Shown here: piece by piece, positions 18,910-27,754 of the stretch
Layout of the letters: each line of letters starts with the position of its first letter
Position numbering within the stretch: the first letter of the stretch is position 1
From: Symbiodinium natans
Lineage: Eukaryota; Sar; Dinophyceae; Suessiales; Symbiodiniaceae
Assembly (NCBI GenBank): GCA_905221605.1
Contig: CAJNDS010000841.1
Location: 1-60,867 of the forward strand
Reading direction: 5' to 3'
Length of the DNA stretch: 60,867 nucleotides
Program-made: the position numbers and the translations under genes
Notes under the pieces: generated by a model
Told to the model about the DNA's origin: nothing
Database searches by the model: none
The model's input: the letters and a program-made list of their open reading frames with translations, nothing else

Positions 18910-19155
18910 ATGGCGCGGTCGTTGACGCGCGATCAGCTCAATGATTTTCGGGTGTGGCTTCACTCTTTGAATATGGATTCCCTCATGAAGGTGGCTGAGG
19001 TATTGGACGACCTCATGGCAGACCGTGAGATGCGGCAACAGGAGGCTGTTGCGGCTCGCCAGTCTCAGTGGCAGTTTGTGAACCCTGCACCTGCCTTAGA
19101 GCAACCGAGTGAAGCTGCCTCGTCAAGCTCTCAGAGACAGCCAGAAACTTCTTGA
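18910..19155 (+). CDS. Small helical protein in the A2-B2 spacer
   Basis: ATG 18,910 (MARSLTRDQLNDF) gives 81 residues. Residues 5-50 are helical and charged (LNMDSLMKVAEVLDDLMADREMR); the C-terminus is Ser/Gln-rich. No family is recognised. Its place between A2 and B2 means it is outside the main coding block. It may be an accessory protein or part of a short A-to-B derivative. Confidence 0.4.
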   Translation: MARSLTRDQLNDFRVWLHSLNMDSLMKVAEVLDDLMADREMRQQEAVAARQSQWQFVNPAPALEQPSEAASSSSQRQPETS

Positions 19156-19250
19156 ACTGTCGTTCTGAACCACATGGATATCCTGTTCAGGCCGTCACAC
19201 TTAGGCCGAACTTGTGAGAGACCGTGAGTTAGCCGTAGTCTCCTCTCGCA

Positions 19251-19488
19251 GGGGAAAGGAGCCCTGTGTCTCACAGGACATTTCGAGACTCAACAACAGT
19301 CTTGGGTCTTACAGGAGGGATCGAGATCCAACTAGCCGTGCTCGGTACTGTTTCCCCACAACGTGAAAAGATTCGAACGAGAGCAAGTGATGTGAGCAGA
19401 ATGCATGTTGCTTGATGAAGATTGTGTCATGCTTGAAGTGCTCAAACACGACATGACATTTCATAACAAGCACGGTTTTGAACAATAA
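19251..19488 (+). repeat. Split direct repeat B2 (right terminus)
   Basis: Copy of B1, including the CCTGTG/CACAGG stem-loop. It ends CAATAA at the element boundary; LINE ORF1 sequence resumes at 19,489. Confidence 0.95.
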
Positions 19489-19693
19489 CAAGCATCTCAG
19501 GCACGAGGCCGAAGAGGGGGAGCCCCAGAATTTTCCCACCTGGAAGAAGGAGGTGGGAGTACCCGCCGAGTTGATAGGAGTTGCCCTTCCAGAGGGAACA
19601 GAGTTCGGCCCGACAAGAAGAAGATTGGATTTTCGGAGCAGCCCAACCGAGGGTCGAGCTACTCCCCTTGAAAATCAGGATGAGCACCTGTAG
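19489..19693 (+). pseudogene. LINE ORF1, 3' part
   Basis: Sixty-eight codons in the same phase as the 5' part at 7583-8338, ending with TAG at 19,691. Charged, with Pro/Arg patches (GTEFGPTRRRLDFRSS). The distance removed (11,148 bp) is a multiple of three, so the joined frame is open. That is strong evidence that ORF1 was intact when the element inserted. Confidence 0.75.
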
Positions 19694-19960
19694 GGCACAG
19701 GGCCACAGAGGAGTGAGGCGCGGCACTCTCTCTGGCAAGGGCCCGCAGCGAACGCGTCACAGTTTTGTAGTATAGCAGGTGGCTGTGCACCGTCGGAGCA
19801 GCCAGTTTTTCTGCCTCCTCAGGAGTGTAACAGGCTTCGGCGCCATTGGAGGCCGAAGCAAGGAGGCAAGGAGACCCAGGGCAGCCAGGGCCCGCGGCTG
19901 AGCCCTGTGGTCAAATATGTTCTCAACAGGCTGGACTCCGCCTGCAAGACTCACAAGACC
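19694..19960 (+). other. LINE spacer between ORF1 and ORF2
   Basis: No gene is seen. The ORF2 frame is already open from about 19,907 but its first ATG is at 19,961. Confidence 0.4.
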
Positions 19961-22117
19961 ATGGCTCATGAAGAGCAAGCCCCAGTTCCCACACAAGGGT
20001 TTGGGGCGCAATTTTGCAGCACTCCGAATACTCTCGACTCTGACCGAGGAGCTGCTCCCCTGCTCTTACCGGCGGATACGGAGCATGAAGAGAGTTTCTC
20101 CTTCAGCACGCAGGAGCAGCCTGTTTGTGCAGAAGGTTCGGTTAGTGTAAACAAGTGGCTTTCGAGGAGTAGGAGAAAGACCACTCCCAGAAAGACAGCA
20201 CTGGCCTTTGCAAAATCGGAGTCGCCAGTCGGCCTCAGTGGCCCCAAATTCTTTCCTGCGTCCTTGCTAGACGACAGCGACATGACGCAAACCCCAGCAA
20301 CTTGTACAGCTTCAGTGGGAACCAGACTACCTTCAGGGCATACTGGTCAAAAAACCAGGAAGAAGCATGCCCTTGTGGAACCACGAAACCGAAAGCAAGC
20401 CAAGCTGTGGCAAAAGTTAGAGGTTCAACTCGACGGACAGCACGCCATCAGCGCTGAAGCCGAAGAGACGATCATTGAACTAGCGGACCAAGCCCCTCAG
20501 AACGAGGGGCTCTTGGAGCACTGGACTTTGGAGCAGCTTTTCAGTTGTGCTTCTCGAGGCCCGTCGGTAGGGGTATCACCCCTGAGGATGGCTCTCAAGG
20601 ACGTGCAACAGCAGCTAAGCCTCCCCTCCAAAGAACCACTTCAAATTCGCTCTTCCAATGTCACCAGTTGGAGGGCGGAAATTGTAACTTGGCTTGACCA
20701 ACTCAAGGAGCCGGTTGTGTGTCTTCAAGAAACCCACCTTATTGGAGACTCAAGAGAGTCAGCGGCCCGGAAAGCAGCACGATGTGGCTACGAGTTGCAT
20801 GGCGGGTCGGGCTCCCCTGGTCAAGGGAAAGGAGTCCTCGGAGGTACGGGGATCTTGGTTCGCAAGCATTGGCAAGCCCGTTTCTTAAATCATGTTTCTT
20901 TCGAGGGGGGTGGTTTCACTGCAGTTGCGGTCAGAACAAGACAGGCGGAGATTGCATGCTTCAGCGTCTACTTGCGGTCAGGTGTAGCGTATGATTCGCA
21001 CCCAAACGCTGAAATCCTGTCCCGCCTAATGGCAAATATAAAGGCTCACTCCGGGCACTGGTTTGCCATAGGGGATTGGAATGTGGCTCCAGAGGAGCTC
21101 CTGGCCAGTAACATCCTCAGTGAACTACAAGCTTACCCGATTGTGACTGGGCAGGCTACGTGTGATAGTGGCAACGAACTTGACTACTGCATCTGCAGCA
21201 GCAAGCTCAGGAGCATCTCCAGCATTGCAGCAGATTGGACTGCCCCACATCGGCCCCACTCTAGCCTGATCCTCACTTGCGATACGATGGGGGGCCAGTG
21301 TAAGGTTTTCCAGCTTCCTGCGTATGGACCTGTTGGTGAAGCGGCAGGGTGCAGCAGGAAAATGCCGTGCATCACACATATCAAGTGGATGGGGCGTGAG
21401 ATTTCTGATGAAGTCTCGCTGGCATTTGCCGCCCTGGCCCAAGAGTGTTCGGCAACGGTGTGTCCCGAAGAAACCGCAGTCCGGGGCATCACCTTGTCTT
21501 TGAAACACAGTCGACTTTTGGCCCCGTCCAAAGTCTATAAGTACACGGACAATCATGCAAAATGGCAGAGGCTGCAGGTCTGGGCAAATAAAACCCCCAA
21601 AAAAATCATCAAAGCCGAAGAGCTCGAGCACCTGTTGTCTGGCCTGACTGATTCCGAGGCCCAGGAAATCAATGGCGACAAACAGGCAAAGATCAAATCC
21701 CTTCTCGCCGGGGAGGATGACATCGACACCCGCAAGTGGATCGAGGACGAAGCCTCAAGGGCCCTAAAGGAGCACGCCCGTTGCGACAAGGAGCGTTACA
21801 AGGAGTGGCTAGACGGCGCCGTACAGAAAGGAATGAGGCCTCTCTTCCGCGCCATGAAAAGCCATGAATCTGGCCTTGATAGGCCTTTCCAAACAATGGA
21901 ACCTATGCTCCGTCCTTACTGCCGATTGGCCCAGTGGCAACCGATTTGGCAAGGAGAGTTCGAGCCTGTTCCCACCGTTTTTCCCCTGCTGCATGAAGAA
22001 GCTAAACGAGAGGCCGAGCTACTCCCTCCGCTAGACCCACTGGCAATTATGCTCCGCATCAAACGTCTGCCTCTTGAAAGCCCCAGGACCAGATGGATGG
22101 ACGATTCCCTTCCTTAA
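19961..22117 (+). pseudogene. LINE ORF2, N-terminal part with AP-endonuclease
   Basis: ATG 19,961 (MAHEEQAP) gives 718 residues in this frame. Residues about 225-440 are an APE-type endonuclease with N233, E257 (CLQETHL), D372 and N374 (GDWN), D408 (LDY) and H433 (PHSS). It would nick target DNA to prime reverse transcription. The region up to 700 is the basic linker before RT. The frame ends just inside the RT N-terminal motif KAPGPDGW, which is read in the next frame from 22,077. The break is therefore a one-base frameshift, by mutation or less likely programmed. Confidence 0.85.
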
Positions 22118-24974
22118 AGCCCTGCCTGAAAAACGGGTCGAGGATCTCACCCATTTCTTTCACCTTGTGGAAAAAACCGGCCAGGCCCCGCATCAGTGGT
22201 GTACCACACAGGTCACCATGCTTGTTAAGTCGGTAGAAATCGAACGCCCGATTGCACTATGCCATGTGGCGTACAAGCTTTGGACCCAAGCCAGATACAA
22301 CCTAGTGGCTGAATGGATAGCCCGCTTTGAGCTTGTAGCTCCGTGGGACGCGGCTCGTCCAGGGCAAGCTTGTTTGGACATTTCAGTCCGCAGAGTCTTC
22401 CTCTCCGAAATTAGCCGATCGAGAGGTTTAAGTCGGGTGAGTATCTTCATCGACCTCGCTACTTTTTATGAGACAGTGGAACATGAGCTGCTGATCCAAC
22501 AAGCCAAAATCCTGGGTTTCCCCCAGGTCGTCCTCAATATAGCGCTCCAGATATATCGAGGCGAAAGACTGATCTCTTCCGAGGGTCGAGTTTCTCACCC
22601 CATATGGGCCAGTAGGGGCATAATGGCAGGATGCCCCATTGCCCCTGCTTTGGCAAAGTTGGCGTTGTTTCCCACTTGCCAGAAAGTTTACCGGGCGAAC
22701 CAGATCCAGTCCATGGATGTATGGCTGGATGACATCTCAGTCGATGTTGAGCACCGCGAACCACAGGCAGCAGCAAGGCAGGCACTTGCTGTGTTCCGCA
22801 TGCTTCAGTCGGAGCTAGGGGCAGCCAAGCTGCAGCTCAGCATCCGGAAGTCAGCCTTTGTATGCTCGGATGGGTCTGCGGAAAAAGAGCTCCGTAACAG
22901 GCGAAAGGTCAAAGAGCCGCAGGTGCAAAGTCTCGTCAAAGACTTGGGGGCAGATTCGTCTGGAGGCAGAAGGAGGCGGGTAAAGACCTCAAACAGCCGC
23001 ATCCAGAAAGCGGTCAAGAGGAGCGCCAAACTTCACCGGTTAGGGCTAGGCCAGAAAAAGCATGCGATTCGCGCTTTTAAAACCAGCGCCTTTACGGCGG
23101 GCACCTGGGGGCATCAGGCCCAAGGGCTGTCTCCAAAGAGAATGAAGGTGGTGAGGGGAATGGCGGTGTCCCGCTCCACCAGACTGGCGCTTGGTTCAGC
23201 GGATGTGGTCTTTGATATGGGCGAGTTTAATGTCCAAGACCCGGTTATCCGCATCGTTCTGGAACATTGGGACAGCCTAAGCCGATGCGTAGCCATCAAT
23301 GGCCCTTGTGCGCCACGCATTCAACAAGCATGGGGGGTAACGTGGAAAAGACTTGCGCGAGCGGCTCACCCCTGGAGACTAGCAGCTGGCCCGATTGCCG
23401 CTATGGTGTGCTATCTCCGCGACATGGGTTTTGAAGCTCCCGCCATGGAAGTATGGTCGAGGCCAGACCTCACCATTAGACTTGAGTGGGGAAACGCCAG
23501 AACAGCACAGCAGGTGAAGGAGCAGCTGCGAGGAGCCATGTTGCGCGAGCGTTGGGGGCGAATTGCAAGCCAGCACGGCGGCGGAGGAGCCGAGCAAGGT
23601 TTAGACTGGACGACCCACAGGAGCCTGCTGAAAAAAGCCAAAGGGAACACCCTAAAGGTAACAGGGCTACGCATGGTCTGGCAAGGCGCTGTAGCCTTCA
23701 ATGGACATGGTGGGCACGCGGTGTGCACGAGGTGTGGTGGGGCCAACTCCTTTGTGCATGCGCTCCACACTTGCCCTGCGTGGGCAGCGCACGACATTGG
23801 CCCCGACCCTGAGTGGAGGAGTAGGGTGGATGCACCAGAATGCTTCTGGCTGAGAGGACTAGTCCCAGCCCCGCTTACCAAGCACCCTGACCACCCTCCT
23901 TCTTTCCTTGAAACCCGTGTTGAAGGAAACCTTGAAGAAGCGGCACAGAGCTACCAACCAGTCTGGTTTGGCACGGATGGATCAGGAGGACCACAGGCCT
24001 CCGATCCCAGGCTCAGAATGGCAACCTGGAGCTTAGTTGCCATACAGCGCAGGGATGGCCATCTGCCGGCATGCTGCTGGCAAGGCCCGGAGCCGGATCC
24101 GGCCTACAAGATTGTAGGGTACGCGGTGGGGGTCCTTCAGGTAGGTTTCACGGTAAATGACGCAGAGTCAAAGGCACTTGATTTCCTTTTGGGCTTGTCC
24201 AACCAAAACAATCTTGTTGCCTGCGATAGCAAAATTGCGCTCACTAGACTTAAAAACCCCAACGCCCATTACCTTTGGCCAAGTATCTGGACCGCAGGTC
24301 AGGATGACCGAAATAGATTGAAACCGGTCTGGACAAAAGGGCACTTAACCAAAGAAGAGCACGCAGCCAGGCATGGCACCGGCTCCTCATGGGCCTGGGA
24401 AGCCAACAGACATGCAGACTGGCTGTGCGGGCAAAAGGCTAATGAGATTTTGTCACAAGAGCATGTGGCAAACGTCAGGCAAATTGACAGCACTGCACGA
24501 GAGATCTCCACTTTCTTAGGAAAGCGAGCTGAGTTCCTCCTCGCCAACTGCCCGCTGCCCTCAGCAAATGAGGTCAAATTTGAGAGGAAGGCTAAGGCCA
24601 AGGCCGAGCTTCCCTCCAAAAAAGGACCCAATAAAAAACAGCTTCTTTTGCATGCAGTCAAGGAGGCCAATCCTCAGACCATGCACAATTGGAAAATCTC
24701 TAGCGGAGAAAGCACCAACAACCTGTGCATCAAGTGCGAAGGGTGCGGGCTTTACGTGCAACAAGTCGATCCGCATGAGGTGGTTGAGCACGTTCTTCAG
24801 TTCCCGTGCCAGAGTCTGCCTGTGCCCACCTCGACTCCGTGGGGCTTTCATGTGTCTCACCACATGATCAACCTTGGAGAGTCAGTGGTATGCAAAAAGT
24901 GTCCAAGCTGTCAGAATCCTAAAGGCCAAACCGGGATGTCAAGGCAGGTGCAGTCAGGTCTGCAAGAAGCCTAA
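22075..24974 (+). pseudogene. LINE ORF2, reverse transcriptase, RNase H and zinc fingers
   Basis: This frame lacks a start and continues the endonuclease ORF after the frameshift. RT motifs are KAPGPDGW at the start, motif A FIDLATFYETV (D at 22,452), GIMAGCPIAP, and the active site WLDD (22,722-22,733), where most LINEs have F/YADD. RNase H has TDGSG (D at 23,976), E at 24,165, D at 24,225 and D at 24,417. The C-terminus carries Cys clusters (CIKCEGCG and CKKCPSC). The frame stops at 24,974 while another open frame (24,874-25,359) looks like its Cys-rich continuation (CQGRCSQVCKK), suggesting a second frameshift near 24,950. Confidence 0.85.
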
Positions 24975-25359
24975 CAGCAAATTCCAAGAAGCCCAAAAAA
25001 GAAGCCTAGACCCCAAGGCTGGCGTGAAAGCCTTCTTCGGCTTGAGGCAGAGTTGCTCGCCACATCCCGCAGCCGTTGTGCCTTCAAACACTAGTGTATG
25101 TGAAGCAGTGGCAAGTAGCAGCACAGGAGAGTTTCTCCCTCAGATTCCTCCTCTGCCTCCCCAGACCACACCCGCTTTTCCCAAGTCTAAAGCTAAAATT
25201 AAAGCCAAAGCAAAAAAGGATGGCCTGACACAAACCGCTCTCTTTTTAGGAAGTGAGCTATGGGAAAAGGATGGAATAAAGGACACGGCAAATCCAAAGG
25301 CCTCAAAGGCAAGCAATCTAGATTGCCACGAGAAGAGCTGGATGCAGCAAGGGAGGTGA
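24874..25359 (+). pseudogene. Probable frameshifted C-terminal extension of LINE ORF2
   Basis: The open frame overlaps the end of the RT frame and continues with Cys-rich (CQGRCSQVCKK) then Lys/Pro-rich sequence (KSKAKIKAKAKK). It overlaps the start of ORF3 by 100 bp. The overlapping stop in the RT frame and the continuing Cys spacing favour a one-base indel near 24,950 over an independent gene. Confidence 0.45.
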
Positions 25360-26714
25360 ACATGGAAAGAAGCGCGCGAGATCTCCCTACAAAAAGCCCT
25401 GGTTCGATCTCCAGGAGTAAAGCAAGGAGCCATGCTAGGCATCTTTCCTTAGCGGAAAGCGATGCGCGTTTCCGGGCGAACTCAACACCACGCCCTACAC
25501 CACCTGCTCCTCCGCCAAGCAGGCGAGCCCAGGCGGAAGACGTGGCCAAAGCTCCTTCGGATGCAACCAATGAGTGGCGCTCCGAACAGCTTTCCCCCTG
25601 GGAACGAAGGGTCAAGTTAAGAAGCTCCTCAGATTCAAGCGGGCACAGAAGGGAAGAGGTTCTCTCCCGAAACGCGGCTCCTCGGCCAAACTCCTCCTCA
25701 TCGAACCCTGGGCGCCCTGATGCCCACGCGGAGGTTGAGGATCTCACCTCTCTTCTTGACCCCGCAAGCTCTCCCGAGAGCTCAGGGTGGCCCCTGGACA
25801 ACAAAGCATCCAATGAAGGATCAATAGTCCTCCGTGAAGCAAACCATCAGACAGATAGAGCGGCCAGTTCTGGAAGAGACGACGCAGTGGCAGTAGACGA
25901 GCGTCGGAGGGCAGACCCACAGGCAGCCGCGTTCCACTTTCAAGGCCAGTGGAAGGCACACCGCGGCAAGCCAAAGGAACCCCTGCACTATCTTCCTGTC
26001 AACCTAGTCATGGTCCATGACATCACCCACAGCCTCCATGTCCGGGACACCATGGATCTGACTATGCTCATGTTCGGCCGAACGCGAGTAGCCTATGTAG
26101 CCGAATCGGCTCCCCTGGTGTGGAAATTTTCGGATGAAAGCCAAGCCGAGGAGGAGCGCATCAGTAACATCTTTCCCCGTTTAACGGCGAAGGTCTACTG
26201 GTATGGGCTCGTGCGAATCCGCCTGCTGTGGAGGGGTGGAGAGCAGGTTTTTCCATTTTACATGTCGCTGCAGGAGCGGTGTGTTCCAGGGGTTGAGGTT
26301 CTCACCCGATTCGGCGCTGGAAGCCAGAGTTGCTTCCAGTTCTTGTGCTACATGGCCATCATTCTGGCCTATCTTCGAGCTGCAGGGTGGACCCTCCGCG
26401 ATTTGGGACCACTAAATGTAGCTGTGAGTCGTACCACGGCGAATTCCCCCCATCCGAGGCTCATTTTCTTCGACACGAATGAATGGACATGGGAGGGAAA
26501 GGAAGCCAAACACAGCTGGACAGGCTTTTGGTCGCTTGTGGCGGATTTCAGCCCTTCACGCCAAGGCTGGCTGCGCGACAAGCTCAGACACGTTGGCGTG
26601 TACCCAAGGTGGTGCGCGGAAACGTTGTTAATGGAGTGTCAGCCTTTCTGGAGCCATCTCAGCGAACAGGGCATTATCGACTCGGGAGGGCCCTGTTTCA
26701 GTGATCTGCGATGA
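25260..26714 (+). CDS. LINE ORF3 with protein-kinase-like C-terminal domain
   Basis: ATG 25,260 gives 484 residues. Residues 1-20 are Gly/Lys-rich (GKGWNKGHGKSKG); residues 20-215 are Arg/Ser/Pro-rich and probably disordered. The C-terminal 260 residues contain, in kinase order, LVWK289 (beta-3 Lys position), EEE297-299 (helix C), RD381LGPLN386 (catalytic-loop D-x4-N) and FFD405TN (DFG position). K-to-D spacing is 92 residues, against 94 in PKA, and D-x4-N is exact. The His of HRD is Leu and DFG is DTN, so activity is uncertain. An ORF3 is unusual in LINEs. The frame runs into the 3' UTR repeat, showing it belongs to the LINE. Confidence 0.65.
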   Translation: MGKGWNKGHGKSKGLKGKQSRLPREELDAAREVNMERSARDLPTKSPGSISRSKARSHARHLSLAESDARFRANSTPRPTPPAPPPSRRAQAEDVAKAPSDATNEWRSEQLSPWERRVKLRSSSDSSGHRREEVLSRNAAPRPNSSSSNPGRPDAHAEVEDLTSLLDPASSPESSGWPLDNKASNEGSIVLREANHQTDRAASSGRDDAVAVDERRRADPQAAAFHFQGQWKAHRGKPKEPLHYLPVNLVMVHDITHSLHVRDTMDLTMLMFGRTRVAYVAESAPLVWKFSDESQAEEERISNIFPRLTAKVYWYGLVRIRLLWRGGEQVFPFYMSLQERCVPGVEVLTRFGAGSQSCFQFLCYMAIILAYLRAAGWTLRDLGPLNVAVSRTTANSPHPRLIFFDTNEWTWEGKEAKHSWTGFWSLVADFSPSRQGWLRDKLRHVGVYPRWCAETLLMECQPFWSHLSEQGIIDSGGPCFSDLR

Positions 26715-26959
26715 GCCAGAAGGTGAGTTTCTCCCTGTGCTGCGGCGAGAATCTTGTCAAGTCTATAAAGACTCTGAGGGTTGGTGAGGTTCTCCCTGCC
26801 CGTAGCTCTTTCCGTAACATCTCGGATGCCTTCACAAGCACGGCCGTGTTTAGCAGGCCAAGGCATTCCCGAGAGTAGTTGTTCTCACTGTTTCACCTTA
26901 ACTTCCGGGACTTTGGTCCCGAAGAGCCTAATTGGCTAGCGACTCAGCCCGCTTTCGAG
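26715..26959 (+). other. LINE 3' untranslated region with stem-loop
   Basis: Matches the truncated copy at 97% or so. It holds the CGGGAC-TTTG-GTCCCG hairpin (26,906-26,921) and ends CTTTCGAG without poly(A). Confidence 0.75.
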
Positions 26960-26972
26960 TGATACATGTGAC
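26960..26972 (+). repeat. Third copy of 13-bp target-site duplication
   Basis: TGATACATGTGAC, one mismatch to the copies at 6718 and 7006, marking the right edge of the large LINE. Confidence 0.75.
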
Positions 26973-27346
26973 CCTCCTAGTTTCCCAGTTGACACGTGAT
27001 GTGCACTTGAGTTGTCTGCTATGAGTGTGAAGCATAGGCACGAGGACATGTCAGGCAGTGCAGATTTCTTTTGGCTTGGTGAGACCTTGTTTTGAGTGGG
27101 AAGAACCGTTTTCTGTTCGTTTTCTCGAAACTCGTTTGTCGGAACTCGTTTCCTGTTTGTGACCTGGTATTTGGTGACCAGAAGTGACTCAAGCCAGTTT
27201 AGGTCTGCACAGAGCTAAGCAGAGCACCGAAGAGGTGCCAGGAACCTACCCACAGTGTTTAGGAGTAGAAGTTCCATGGCTGAGTGTTTTCACCTGAAGT
27301 ACCTTTGTTTTCCCATGTCTGGCAGACAGTGTTTGAAGCTGGAGAG
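26973..27346 (+). other. Flanking DNA, possibly the remainder of the copia 3' LTR
   Basis: If the two LINEs inserted 13 bp into the LTR, this sequence continues it. No second LTR is in the window to compare, so this is inference. No gene is seen. Confidence 0.3.
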
Positions 27347-27367
27347 CCGTGCTCGCATTGGCTCAAG
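27347..27367 (+). other. Degenerate full-length spliced-leader relict
   Basis: The 21-mer starts CCGT and ends TTGGCTCAAG, the same length as the leader from CCG onward, with 15 of 21 identities, including an unbroken ten-base 3' end. It lies 132 bp upstream of an ATG-started ORF. Confidence 0.4.
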
Positions 27368-27499
27368 ACGAGCGGAGCTCGAGAAGCTGTGAACAGCGCA
27401 GTGAAAAGAGTCCGCACTTCGTGCTGTGAGGGTTGAGTGTAGTCTTGACCTGAGGTCCCTTAGGCCCCGTAGCTGTGCCACGAGTTTCAACGGAGCAAG

Positions 27500-27754
27500 A
27501 TGGACAACCACTTGAGAAGATTTTGGCTACTGCAGTTTTACCGCTCCTGCACGTGTTGCCATGGATTTGCTGGCTTTGGAACTTGTGCAGTTGGTATTCT
27601 TGTTTCTTTCTTTGTTGGCACGTATGCCCCTCCAATCTTCCGATGGGGCATCCGCCAAGCGCGGCAGCCCTGCATCGGTCTGTGGCAACGAAAGGATGTG
27701 TCTTTAGAGGCAGTGGCGCCTTGTGCTGAACCAGAATCCTCTGAAAGCACATAG
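27500..27754 (+). CDS. Small Cys-rich putative membrane protein, hypothetical
   Basis: ATG 27,500 (MDNHLRRF) gives 84 residues. Residues about 15-45 form one hydrophobic segment (FGTCAVGILVSFFVG) preceded by Cys residues (CTCC). No family is recognised. The spliced-leader-like sequence upstream would fit a retroposed, formerly trans-spliced transcript, but the ORF is short and could be chance. Confidence 0.25.
   Translation: MDNHLRRFWLLQFYRSCTCCHGFAGFGTCAVGILVSFFVGTYAPPIFRWGIRQARQPCIGLWQRKDVSLEAVAPCAEPESSEST

Larger units (their letters stand above)
8339..19488 (+). mobile_element. Tyrosine-recombinase retrotransposon with split direct repeats (Ngaro-like)
   Basis: The left end is repeat A1 (8339-8597). 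The right side has B1 (18,183-18,420) abutting A2 (18,419-18,677), a 573-bp spacer, then B2 (19,251-19,488). A1 and A2 read as identical over 259 bp, B1 and B2 over 238 bp. Internal ORFs include a tyrosine recombinase and an RT/RNase H of DIRS type, and no DDE integrase. There is no target-site duplication; both ends and the B1-A2 junction share the dinucleotide AA, which fits recombinase-mediated insertion of a circle. The recombinase lies upstream of Gag and RT, unlike the usual Ngaro order. Identical repeats and open long frames indicate a very recent insertion. Confidence 0.9.
7019..26959 (+). mobile_element. Near full-length LINE with APE endonuclease, RT, RNase H and a third ORF
   Basis: It is bounded by TGATATATGTGAC on the left and TGATACATGTGAC on the right. 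After subtracting the 11,148-bp element nested in ORF1, the LINE is about 8.8 kb. It encodes ORF1, ORF2 (AP endonuclease, RT, RNase H, zinc fingers) and ORF3 (kinase-like), then a 245-bp 3' UTR with a stem-loop and no poly(A). ORF2 contains frameshifts, so this copy is probably inactive. The first bases after the duplication are a spliced-leader relict, implying retroposition of a trans-spliced mRNA. Confidence 0.88.

Noticed and set aside
6731-26959. The two LINE 3'-end copies as LTRs of one large element
   Set aside because: The left copy has its own flanking duplication, the right copy contains an ORF end, and LINE proteins lie between them.
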